Source: Rhodoferax sp.
GTDB taxonomy: Bacteria; Pseudomonadota; Gammaproteobacteria; Burkholderiales; Burkholderiaceae_C
Length of the DNA stretch: 64,000 bases
NCBI GenBank assembly: GCA_013791765.1
Contig: VMTC01000078.1
Span: 1 to 64,000 of the forward strand
Direction: 5' to 3'
Of the stretch, positions 16,205 through 23,315 are shown piece by piece. How positions within the stretch are numbered: the stretch's first letter is position 1; each line of letters opens with the position of its first letter. Below the pieces are notes generated by a model, which saw only the letters and a program-made list of their open reading frames with translations, was not told the DNA's origin and searched no databases. Position numbers and translations under genes: made by a program.

Positions 16205-16956
16205 GCCAGCAGCGGCTTGAAGACCCGCACCCATTTGGCTGCAGGCAGGCCCCACTTCGCTTCAATGAGCTCAGCGCGTGCCATCAGCACCTCACGCTTG
16301 GGGCGGCTTGGTGTGTGCTGCGCCAGCACCACGGTATTGCCCTCGCGCGTGGGCTTGAAGGCCCACACCGCCTCCTTGCCAAAGGCGGCCGATATCTTTT
16401 CAACGCTGCGCGCAAAGCTCGACGCGCGGCCAAACAGGTTCACCGTCATGCTGCCCTGGGGGGTGAGCAAGCGCTGGCAATGGTTGTAGAAAGGCAAGCT
16501 ATCTAACACCGGGGCCGCAGCCTCGTGGTCGTACAGATCGACCTGCAGCGCATCCACCGTGCCCCACCATTTGGGGTTCTGGATTTCTTGCGCTGCATCG
16601 GCCAGCACCACCTGCAGGCGGCTGTTTTCTGCGGCCAGCTTGAACCAGCCGCGGCACGCGACCAGCACCTGCGGGTTGAGCTCAATGGCGGTGGCTTTCA
16701 TGCGCAGCTCTTTGTGGCAAAACTTGGTGAGTGAGCCCGCGCCAAGGCCGAGTTGCATCGCCTGGCGGTCTTTCACCGAATCGGGCTCCACAAACAGCAA
16801 CCAGGCCATCATGCGCTGGATGTACTCATGCACCAGCGCATTGGGCTTGTCAAGGTACATCGAGCCCTGAACCCATTCGGTCCCCAGGTGCAGGTGGCGG
16901 ATCGGGCCGTCATCAGAAAAATTAACTTCGGGGAGGGTGTGTGTGCGTTTTTTCAA
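16201..16956 (-). CDS. Spermidine-synthase-like methyltransferase-fold protein
   Basis: Reads as a SpeE-like fold of about 250 residues: IRHLHLGTEWVQGSMYLDKP near the start, an AdoMet-binding-type loop (MQLGLGAGSLTKF), an acidic end of the next strand (ATAIELNPQV), and ALQVDLYDHEAAAP. Many proteins of this look in Comamonadaceae are annotated as spermidine synthase, but true polyamine synthesis is not shown. The start is unclear. TTG 16956 is used, because it overlaps the upstream stop as TTGA and keeps the conserved N-terminus; an ATG at 17022 would add residues that belong to the broken upstream gene. Coupled to the GspE-type gene downstream. Confidence 0.72.
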   Translation of the reverse strand: MKKRTHTLPEVNFSDDGPIRHLHLGTEWVQGSMYLDKPNALVHEYIQRMMAWLLFVEPDSVKDRQAMQLGLGAGSLTKFCHKELRMKATAIELNPQVLVACRGWFKLAAENSRLQVVLADAAQEIQNPKWWGTVDALQVDLYDHEAAAPVLDSLPFYNHCQRLLTPQGSMTVNLFGRASSFARSVEKISAAFGKEAVWAFKPTREGNTVVLAQHTPSRPKREVLMARAELIEAKWGLPAAKWVRVFKPLLA

Positions 16957-17288
16957 GATGGGACGATTATCACCAATGGCACTGAGCGGCCTTTGCGGGC
17001 GCAGGAGGCATAGACATCCCACACGCCCAGACCTTGCTCGAGCAACCAGTCGCTACGTTCTTCATAGCTAATAGCACTTATTTCACGCGGGCTAGAGCCG
17101 AAAATCGCTTGAAGAATGCGCCAAAATTGGTTCTGCGGGTGGGCGTAGTACTGCTGCCGCGCCAGCGAGGTGATGCTCGGGAAACGGCCCAACACCAGCA
17201 CACGGGCTTTTTCAGAAACGAGGGACGGCAAGCCGAACAGTCGTGATGATTGGGTCTGGATCGAAGCGCATCCTTTGTCTGTCGACAT
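16953..17288 (-). pseudogene. Truncated uracil-DNA-glycosylase/deoxyinosine-glycosylase-family gene
   Basis: The frame has the family opening (RVLVLGRFPSITSL, then QQYYAHPQNQFWRIL, GLGVWDVYASCARKG) but stops after 111 residues, soon after the WDV motif. Family members are usually about 160-170 residues, so the C-terminal half with the second catalytic segment is missing. The stop codon merges with the presumed TTG start of the next gene, which suggests a deletion that joined the two. Residues near GSSPREISAISYEE are encoded by a copy of the ~50-bp repeat. A working glycosylase is unlikely. Confidence 0.7.
17061..17108 (-). repeat. ~50-bp dispersed repeat inside the glycosylase-family frame
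   Basis: Carries ATAGCTAATAGCACTT and CACGCGGGCTAGAG. It is translated in frame in the truncated glycosylase-family gene as roughly GSSPREISAISYE. The orientation is opposite to the gene. Confidence 0.65.
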
Positions 17289-17335
17289 CAGACTGGAAGA
17301 TGGGGATTCAAGGGAATCGTGCCGACCTAAGACGG

Positions 17336-18229
17336 CTAAAACATATGCTCACTGGGACTGCACACCTGGGCAAGTGCCGTCTTCTTGGCAAGTCCTGGTT
17401 TTACACTGTGCCGCTCAGTCTGCTGAAGCCAGGACAACATATCGGGGTCATTCGCGCCCACTTGCGCTTCCACCTCTTGCAGACTGGCGAGGTAGGGCGC
17501 CACGGGTCCGTAGTAATCAGTTTGAGGTCCAATCGACCTGAAGGCAATGTTCATGCGCTTGAGCGAGCGCGCCAGCGGGCGCTCCATGGCGGCGTACCAA
17601 TGGCTGATGTCATTGGCGCGGCTGTAGGCGTACATCTGGCGGTAGAGCGTCATCAGCACTTGCGAAGCGTCATCGCGCCTCACGCCAGGGAAAACCGCGC
17701 ACGCCTGCCCCGACGCCACAGCTGCGAGCCGGGTACTACGCTGGCGCCGGTAGTCACAGCGCAGCATGAGCCGACTGATCTCGGCGGCGCGACCCGGCGC
17801 GGGCAATTTGACGCCGTCGGCCGAGGTGATGCAGTGACTCTGAAACGGGAAGCGCTGCTGGGCATCCGGGCGAACCAAGCGAACGTAACCCACTAATTCG
17901 TCCTGCGAGTCGAAGGTATAAAAATGTTCGGCAGTATCGTCGTGTTCGTCCGACTCCACCCCGTCGGGGTAGTTTTCCGGGTTAAGGAAACTGCACTCCA
18001 CGCAATAGACCTGATACCGGAGTTCCAAAGCGCTTCTCAGGTCATGGTCCTGGATGCTCAGACGACGCTGCTCCCAATAAGCGGCACCGAAAGCTGGTTT
18101 GGTCGCGCGCGCCGTCAGATCAAGGTCTCGCGTTGGGTGCTCAAATCGCCCAAAACGATGGTCTTTGGTCTCAAAACGATGTGTTTTCATGGTGTCGCGT
18201 GTCAGTGAGGTTAATGAATGCGCGGTCAT
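17336..18229 (-). CDS. PEP-CTERM/exosortase-associated acyltransferase (N-acyl amino acid synthase-like)
   Basis: A 297-residue GNAT-fold protein of the family linked to exosortase systems and related to LuxI and FeeM. Recognisable segments are LRYQVYCVECSFLNPENYP (near residue 70), HFYTFDSQDELVGYVRLV, RFPFQSHC, AAEISRLMLRCDYRR and the C-terminal YAAMERPLARSLKRMNI...GPQTDYYGPVAPY. FeeM-type enzymes join fatty acyl chains to amino acids, and the family is thought to make a long-chain N-acyl amino acid. A close paralogue lies at 22282-23007. ATG 18229 is used; ATG 18190 is a possible alternative. Confidence 0.85.
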   Translation of the reverse strand: MTAHSLTSLTRDTMKTHRFETKDHRFGRFEHPTRDLDLTARATKPAFGAAYWEQRRLSIQDHDLRSALELRYQVYCVECSFLNPENYPDGVESDEHDDTAEHFYTFDSQDELVGYVRLVRPDAQQRFPFQSHCITSADGVKLPAPGRAAEISRLMLRCDYRRQRSTRLAAVASGQACAVFPGVRRDDASQVLMTLYRQMYAYSRANDISHWYAAMERPLARSLKRMNIAFRSIGPQTDYYGPVAPYLASLQEVEAQVGANDPDMLSWLQQTERHSVKPGLAKKTALAQVCSPSEHMF

Positions 18230-18324
18230 CCTAAGGCTGATTGCTCAAAACACCGGCGCGACTTACAGACTGTTTCGGGACTTTGTGTTTGGTCACAGGC
18301 CGGTCGTGAGCGCACTTGGAGTAC

Positions 18325-18353
18325 AAAAACCGCGAGGTTTACACGTCGCGGTT
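18325..18353 (-). terminator. Rho-independent terminator of the minus-strand PEP-CTERM gene
   Basis: On the minus strand the stem AACCGCGA (18353-18346) pairs with TCGCGGTT (18335-18328) around a 10-base loop, followed by TTTG. It lies 32 bases after the stop codon at 18385. Confidence 0.75.
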
Positions 18354-18384
18354 ATCTTGAGTTTCCGGGCAAACTGTCTGCAGC

Positions 18385-19314
18385 TCAAGCCTTGTTCCGG
18401 CGCGAAATGACCCCGGCACCCAGCAGCGCCAGCGCCAGCAGCGCCAGGGAGCCGGGTTCCGGAATGGCATTGGCATTGCCTTTGATTTGCGCCACCGACG
18501 TGACCGACCATCCATGGAGCTTGTCTGCAGCCAAAGCCGCATCAAAAACTGTCGACAAGTACAGGTCGTGCGCATTGCCATTCGGATCAAACATCGTATT
18601 CGTGTCGAAGTTTGCAAGGGCCGATCCGCCGGTCAGGTCAATATAGCCCTGGCCCCTGCCGGCGATGGTAACGTTGTCATAGAACGTCGTGTAAGTGGTT
18701 GTGCTGTCGCCAAAAATCACGCCGGGAGAGAACACGCCGCTCAAGTAGAGGCTGCCACCGGTAATACCCGTGTAAAGGCCAAGACCCACAGGTGACGTGG
18801 TCTTGTTCAGGTCAACACCTGCGGAAACCGCAGCGCCAACAGTCGGGTCGTAGTCAGCCGAATTCTCGTAGATGGCGAAATCGCCGCCAAGCGACCTTGT
18901 CGTGGTCATCACAACACCAGGGTCATTCCCCGCAGAATTGGAGACCCGATAATCCACCAGGTTGCCGAACACACCTGTCAGATACACGCCGCCAGCGCCG
19001 TATGAATACCAGACCGTGTTGTCGGAGATACGGCTGATCTTGTTGACCGAGAAGATACCCATCGTATCGGCGGAAGGATTGTCGGAGCCGATGCTACCGA
19101 TGCCTTTGGTTAGACCGGGAACGCCGTCACAAGCAGCTGCGGTCAGGCAAACATCACCAAATGCAGACCCATAGCCGATCGTGCCCGAGTCATAGTTTTC
19201 TATGGTGATCCTGAAATCGCCGGCCACGACGGTCGGCCCCGCATTGACCACGGCGGTCGTTCCGAAGGACAGTACCAGCGCCGCAATGGCTGCGTTTACT
19301 TTTGACTTGATCAT
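18385..19314 (-). CDS. PEP-CTERM sorting-signal protein
   Basis: A 309-residue exported protein. It has a signal peptide (KSKVNAAIAALVLSFGTTA, then VVNAGP), a glycine- and threonine-rich body, and a C-terminal PEP-CTERM tripartite signal: IPEPGSLALLALALLGAGVI then SRRNKA. An exosortase would cut such a tail at the membrane and release or anchor the protein at the cell surface or in the matrix. The body matches nothing I recognise. GGGGAA precedes the ATG by five bases, a good ribosome site. It is transcribed away from the other PEP-CTERM gene. Confidence 0.9.
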   Translation of the reverse strand: MIKSKVNAAIAALVLSFGTTAVVNAGPTVVAGDFRITIENYDSGTIGYGSAFGDVCLTAAACDGVPGLTKGIGSIGSDNPSADTMGIFSVNKISRISDNTVWYSYGAGGVYLTGVFGNLVDYRVSNSAGNDPGVVMTTTRSLGGDFAIYENSADYDPTVGAAVSAGVDLNKTTSPVGLGLYTGITGGSLYLSGVFSPGVIFGDSTTTYTTFYDNVTIAGRGQGYIDLTGGSALANFDTNTMFDPNGNAHDLYLSTVFDAALAADKLHGWSVTSVAQIKGNANAIPEPGSLALLALALLGAGVISRRNKA

Positions 19315-19360
19315 GGAAATTCCCCAAAAGAACTAAAAGTGACATAGACGATCTTGCCAA

Positions 19361-19374
19361 GCAGGATCTATGCC
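19361..19374 (-). promoter_or_regulatory. Possible sigma-54 promoter of the minus-strand PEP-CTERM gene
   Basis: On the minus strand the sequence GGCATAGATCCTGC has GG and GC exactly ten bases apart, the invariant spacing of -24/-12 promoters, but the flanking bases are only partly like the consensus. Initiation would fall near 19349, 35 bases before the start codon. Confidence 0.4.
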
Positions 19375-19655
19375 GGGCTTGTGTGTCAACGCTAAGCCTT
19401 TGAAAAATAAGATGAAATGTTCTGCGCCAACAATTCAGGCCGAGCCACTGTCAAGGTTCCCGACATTCAGGGTTTGCCTTTAATCAGCAGCACCCGTGCG
19501 TTGGTGCGTGGCCGCCTGGTCCGGACAGATTGGTTCCCTGAGCCACTCTGGCAGGGGAAATCGGGCTTTTTATTCTGTCGATTTTTCTTACACAGCGACG
19601 CCGCTGGCACCGAGAACGTAAAAAATATCGTTAAAAATCATCACACTATTTTCAT
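19375..19655. other. Intergenic region between the two divergent PEP-CTERM genes
   Basis: No gene is seen. If the adjacent sigma-54 promoters are used, this is where upstream activator sites would lie. An 8-base palindrome GTCCGGAC occurs near 19518, but no clear repeated activator motif was found. Confidence 0.45.
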
Positions 19656-19671
19656 TGGCATGGCATTTGCT
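19656..19671 (+). promoter_or_regulatory. Sigma-54 (-24/-12) promoter of the plus-strand PEP-CTERM gene
   Basis: The sequence TGGCATGGCATTTGCT matches TGGCAYG-N4-TTGCW with the invariant GG and GC ten bases apart. The predicted start is near 19682, giving an 83-base leader before the ATG at 19765. PEP-CTERM genes in several bacteria are known to be driven by RpoN with the PrsK/PrsR two-component pair, so context and motif agree. Confidence 0.8.
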
Positions 19672-19764
19672 TAGACAACATCGATTGGGCAAAAAGCAAA
19701 CCGGTCACGGACGATTGCTCTTTCGTTTCGAAATCGTTGCAAACCTTACTTTTGGAGAAAGAAA

Positions 19765-20529
19765 ATGGAAATCAAAACACTGCGAAGCGCAATGGCGATC
19801 GGGGTACTCGCCTTAGCCTCGGGCTATGCCACTCAGGCCAGCGCAGCCCCTAGCTTTACCTTCACGGAATATGGTGGCTTTGCGGATATGGTGGCCATTG
19901 CGGACTATTCCAATCCGCTCGCCTTCAATGCTGCACTCACTCCTGCGGTCACACCCGTCTATGACACGATGAGTTGGGTGACTCTCCTAACGCCGCAAAG
20001 CTCCTTGAACCTCGTCACAGTCACGGCGCCAACCGTTTTACCATTTGCGACATGGACGACCATTTCAACTTTGACGCATAACAACATCATCATTCCCACA
20101 GCCGCCAATTGGGGGCCCCAGAATGTATGGGGACGGTTTATCGTCACCGACAGCGACGGCGCCCCCAACGAAGTGCTGGACAGTGATGACCCCATCACGA
20201 TCAGTTTCGTCGAGACACCCAACGCGGTATGTGCTCCTCCAAATCCCGTCGGCTCTGTCTGCGATGACTATTTCACATTCACAGCTATCGGACTGGCCAG
20301 CCTGCCTTTCACCGCGAACGATGGCTCGAATTGGCTTGCCGAGTTCCGCTTTGCAAATTTGGTGAATGCGATAGAGCTTGGAGGTTCGATTTACACGGCT
20401 GAGGCCGCATCAAGCTCCATCGACGTGCAGGTCAGGGTCAGTCAGGTTCCTGAGCCTGCGACACTCAGTCTGCTTGGCCTTGGGTTGATCGGCCTGGGCT
20501 TTGCCAAGCGGCGCCAGTTGAAAGGTTAA
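19765..20529 (+). CDS. PEP-CTERM sorting-signal protein
   Basis: A 254-residue exported protein. It has a signal peptide (RSAMAIGVLALASGYATQ, then ASAAP), a body with acidic and aromatic residues and two nearby cysteines (NAVCAPPNPVGSVCDD), and a C-terminal PEP-CTERM tail VPEPATLSLLGLGLIGLGF followed by AKRRQLKG. GGAGAAAGAAA precedes the ATG. A strong sigma-54 promoter lies upstream. The stop codon TAA is also the first three bases of a small inverted-repeat element, so the very end of the reading frame abuts inserted DNA. The body function is unknown. Confidence 0.92.
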   Translation: MEIKTLRSAMAIGVLALASGYATQASAAPSFTFTEYGGFADMVAIADYSNPLAFNAALTPAVTPVYDTMSWVTLLTPQSSLNLVTVTAPTVLPFATWTTISTLTHNNIIIPTAANWGPQNVWGRFIVTDSDGAPNEVLDSDDPITISFVETPNAVCAPPNPVGSVCDDYFTFTAIGLASLPFTANDGSNWLAEFRFANLVNAIELGGSIYTAEAASSSIDVQVRVSQVPEPATLSLLGLGLIGLGFAKRRQLKG

Positions 20530-20690
20530 GGACCTGTCCACAAATAACATGCACATTTGGCTCACCACCTTTGGGCGCACTGCGTCGTTGCAAACCGCTT
20601 GTGCAGCAGAGCTGCACGGCACGCTTTGCGCCTAGCATTGCTCCCAAATCCGGCGGCCAAATGCACAGCTTATTCATGGGCAGGCCCTAA
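20527..20690 (+). mobile_element. MITE-like inverted-repeat element, full copy
   Basis: About 164 bases with imperfect 34-base terminal inverted repeats: left arm 20527-20560 begins TAAGGACCTGTCCAC, right arm 20657-20690 ends GGGCAGGCCCTAA. It encodes no protein. Both arms reappear, joined together and inverted, at 22233-22285. Its first bases supply the stop codon of the PEP-CTERM gene. Confidence 0.7.
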
Positions 20691-20724
20691 GCGATTTGAT
20701 CGCCTTGTTTTGTTAATAAGAAAG

Positions 20725-20751
20725 AGCGGCCTGCGGGCCGCTTCTTTTTTT
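20725..20751 (+). terminator. Rho-independent terminator
   Basis: Stem AGCGGCC (20725-20731) and GGCCGCT (20736-20742) with loop TGCG, followed by TTCTTTTTTT. It would end transcripts of the plus-strand PEP-CTERM gene. It also lies just past the end of the convergent PaaK-like gene. Confidence 0.85.
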
Positions 20752-20786
20752 ATGGTGTGTCAGCCAACCCCAAATTTCACCAGGCG

Positions 20787-22232
20787 CTACTGAAACCCGG
20801 GGGCTATGTAGGCGAATTTTCGCTCGTAATCAAGCACTGGGCGGTAAGGAAAAGCAAGAGGTGCCAAGAGGTCAAAATGAACCGGGACTGACAACTGGCT
20901 GTGTCCCAGCATGACCAGTTTTTGATGCAGCCCGGCGTCTTGGGCGGCGCGCTCGCTGTTGGTCTGGAGGCTCAATTTGATGCTGCCGGCCGCGTCTTTG
21001 GTGATGCGAAAGGCTCCCGTGAGTTGGTCAGCAACCGCATGGTCCAGATAGATCAACTCTTTGATGCTCTCGACCGAGGGCATGCCTGCCGGCCGGTCCT
21101 TGATGCGGCCTTTGACCGCGACCACGGGCAGCCAGGGTGCATGGGTTGCGGCAAGCTGGGCAGCCTGGGCTGCGTCTTGACGGGACACCAGTTTGCCCAT
21201 GTCGCCGCTGGCATACCGGGGCAGCGCGATGATGGCCTGGCGGTCGAGCATCGTGAAACACAGCTCACCAAAGCCATCCCCATCGGGGTTGAGCACCTCG
21301 ATGTGGCAACGCAAGGGGTTGAAGCAAAACACCGACGGTGCTGACCTGCCGTCAGACTTGCCACCGAGCAGTTGCGCCACCTGCGCTTGGGTGCGCATGG
21401 CACGGCGCATTCGAATGGTTTCCCGGGTTTCAAACAACAGATTGAGCCCCAACTCACCGACGCCAAAAGAGCTGCCAATCATGCGCTGCGGGTCGCGCTC
21501 CAGGTCAATCCCCATGCGCGCGGCGATGTAATCGCGCTGGGCTTCGACCAGCACTTCTTCACCCATGATCACGCTCGTATTGAGCGCCTGCCAATCCACA
21601 CCAGCAGCACGCGCCTCGTCAAGCACGCGCCGGATGAACAAGGGGTCTGTGCACAACAGCGTTTGCTGAAAGCGCGGACCGACGTCGCGCAGGATCGAAC
21701 AAGCCATGTCCTCGCGCACACTGACGTTGGCGACCGTCACGCCGCGCGAGCTGAACACCACGCCCATCGGCAGGCAGTTGACCAGCAGAGTGGCGCGCTG
21801 GTCTACGTTGAACATATCCTGCAGCCCCAGGTCGATGTCGAACCAGGCGCTCTCGTGCTGCTCGCGCGCCGTCAGTCTGAAGCCGAAACTGCGGCCACTG
21901 CGTCCTGAACTGGTCAACACATCGGCCCATTCAGAAGCGGGCGCGGGCCGGGCCAACTGGTCCAGCGTGAAGCGCTCAAAAGTATTGGCTTTGGTCAGGA
22001 CCGGCAGCGCGCTCAAGTCTGTCTGGGCGCCAAGGGCCGAAGGCGCGATGCCGTGCGCCTGCAGCAGGGCACGGTAAGCTGCGCTGTGCCTGGCGGCCTG
22101 AACGGCTGCCCGTAGCGCACCGCGTCTTGAACTCGCCAGCATGCGATCAACGTCGATGCGCCTGGCGTAGCTGAGTATGCGTCTGCGCAGCAGGCGCAGC
22201 GCCGCGCCGGGCAGTAAGGACAGCAGGCTCAC
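20787..22232 (-). CDS. PaaK-like adenylate-forming enzyme
   Basis: A 481-residue protein resembling phenylacetate-CoA ligase/F390 synthetase-type enzymes: SALPVLTKANTFERF near residue 80, the phosphate-binding-type loop TSSGRSGRSFGF near 108, a central VIMGEEVLVEAQ, SFGVGELGLNL, and a late RYASGDMGKLV with KGRIKDR. Such enzymes activate a carboxylic acid as an acyl-adenylate and load it on CoA or a carrier. Between two N-acyl amino acid synthase-like genes, an acyl-activating role is plausible, but the substrate is unknown. The start is GTG 22232. A short element copy separates it from the acyltransferase gene upstream on the same strand. Confidence 0.78.
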   Translation of the reverse strand: MSLLSLLPGAALRLLRRRILSYARRIDVDRMLASSRRGALRAAVQAARHSAAYRALLQAHGIAPSALGAQTDLSALPVLTKANTFERFTLDQLARPAPASEWADVLTSSGRSGRSFGFRLTAREQHESAWFDIDLGLQDMFNVDQRATLLVNCLPMGVVFSSRGVTVANVSVREDMACSILRDVGPRFQQTLLCTDPLFIRRVLDEARAAGVDWQALNTSVIMGEEVLVEAQRDYIAARMGIDLERDPQRMIGSSFGVGELGLNLLFETRETIRMRRAMRTQAQVAQLLGGKSDGRSAPSVFCFNPLRCHIEVLNPDGDGFGELCFTMLDRQAIIALPRYASGDMGKLVSRQDAAQAAQLAATHAPWLPVVAVKGRIKDRPAGMPSVESIKELIYLDHAVADQLTGAFRITKDAAGSIKLSLQTNSERAAQDAGLHQKLVMLGHSQLSVPVHFDLLAPLAFPYRPVLDYERKFAYIAPGFQ

Positions 22233-22285
22233 TTAGGGCCTGTCCATGAATAAGCTGTGCATGTTATTTGTGGACAGGTCCTTAG
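22233..22285 (-). mobile_element. MITE-like element, internally deleted copy
   Basis: Fifty-three bases made only of the two arms of the element at 20527-20690, joined without the interior and in inverted orientation (TTAGGGCCTGTCCATG ... GTGGACAGGTCCTTAG). It fills the gap between the stop of the second acyltransferase gene and the GTG start of the PaaK-like gene, and overlaps that stop codon. Confidence 0.7.
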
Positions 22286-23007
22286 TTGTCGCTGACTTCG
22301 CGGCGGCGCAGCCAGTCCATCAGGGCCGGGTTTTTCTGCGCGACCTGTGCCTCGAGTTGCCGCAAATCACCAAGGTAGGGTGCCACCGGGCCGTAATAGT
22401 CGGTCAACGGACCGATCTGCGCAAAGGCAAAACCCATCTGGCCCAGGGCGCGTGCCAGGGGGCGCTCCATCGCCGCATACCAGTAGCGCGTGCCGCGGGC
22501 GATGCTAAAGGCGTACATCTGGCGATACAGGCTGAGCAGAATCTGGGGCGTGTGGTCGCGCAGGTCTTGCTTGACTTTTGCAGCATCTTCCTCGAGGGTC
22601 ACGCCCGCCAGCACGTCGCCGCGCCGGCGTCGGTAATCGTGGCTGACCATCAAGCGGCTAATCTCGGCCGCCTGCTCGGGCGGCGCCAGGCTGGCACCCG
22701 CGAGCAGCTCGTGGCAATGACTCTGAAACGGAAAGGACTGTGTCAGGTCAGGCGGTACCAGGCGCACGTAGCCAACCAACTCATCGCGCAAATTGAAGGC
22801 GCAAAAATGCGCCGAAATGGCGTCATATTCGTCGATTTCGCAGCGATCCGGGTACTTGTCGTCTGGCAAAAAACCCATTTCCACACAATAAACCTGGTAC
22901 CGCAGTTCGAACACCTTTTGCATCAGGGAGTTGTCGCGCCCCTGAACGGCCTCACAGCTGCGAAACAGGGGAGCAAACTCCGTTGGATCGGGCGTTGAGG
23001 CGGGCAT
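22282..23007 (-). CDS. PEP-CTERM/exosortase-associated acyltransferase, second paralogue
   Basis: A 241-residue paralogue of the protein at 17336-18229. Shared segments include FELRYQVYCVEMGFLPDDKYP, HFCAFNLRDELVGYVRLV, FPFQSHCHELL, AAEISRLMVSHDYRRRRGD and YAAMERPLARALGQMGF...GPLTDYYGPVAPYLG. It belongs to the LuxI/FeeM-like family thought to make long-chain N-acyl amino acids. ATG 23007 is preferred over an upstream in-frame codon, as AGGAC lies just before it and the extra residues are not family-like. It is the first gene of a likely two-gene unit with the PaaK-like gene. Its stop TAA coincides with the end of a small element. Confidence 0.85.
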   Translation of the reverse strand: MPASTPDPTEFAPLFRSCEAVQGRDNSLMQKVFELRYQVYCVEMGFLPDDKYPDRCEIDEYDAISAHFCAFNLRDELVGYVRLVPPDLTQSFPFQSHCHELLAGASLAPPEQAAEISRLMVSHDYRRRRGDVLAGVTLEEDAAKVKQDLRDHTPQILLSLYRQMYAFSIARGTRYWYAAMERPLARALGQMGFAFAQIGPLTDYYGPVAPYLGDLRQLEAQVAQKNPALMDWLRRREVSDN

Positions 23008-23129
23008 GCAGGGTCCTGGTGAGACAAGGGTTCGAGAGCGGTTGCTCAGACAAATTGAAGCCCCAGTGTGCAGCTCAGCCGCTGCGGCCCGTTTGCGAAA
23101 AATCAAGGCAGGCATTGGCTGCCAGCTGC

Positions 23130-23315
23130 GATTAACCGAGATTGTTCATTAGGGTTTGAGATGATGGCGAGTGGATTTGCGAGGCAGTTTGTGTGGCTGG
23201 GAGGCCTTCATAGCACCGCTATGGACACCGAGCAGACGCGCAAAATGACCGCAAAGCCGCCGCCAGCGCTCAAACAGGTGCGAAGCACCGCCTAATGGAC
23301 AATCTCGGATTAACC
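23130..23315. mobile_element. MITE-like element with 24-base inverted repeats
   Basis: Arms GATTAACCGAGATTGTTCAT (23130 onward) and its near-complement (23291-23315) enclose about 137 bases without a gene. The right arm supplies the TAA stop of tatD. It differs in sequence from the element at 20527. Confidence 0.65.
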
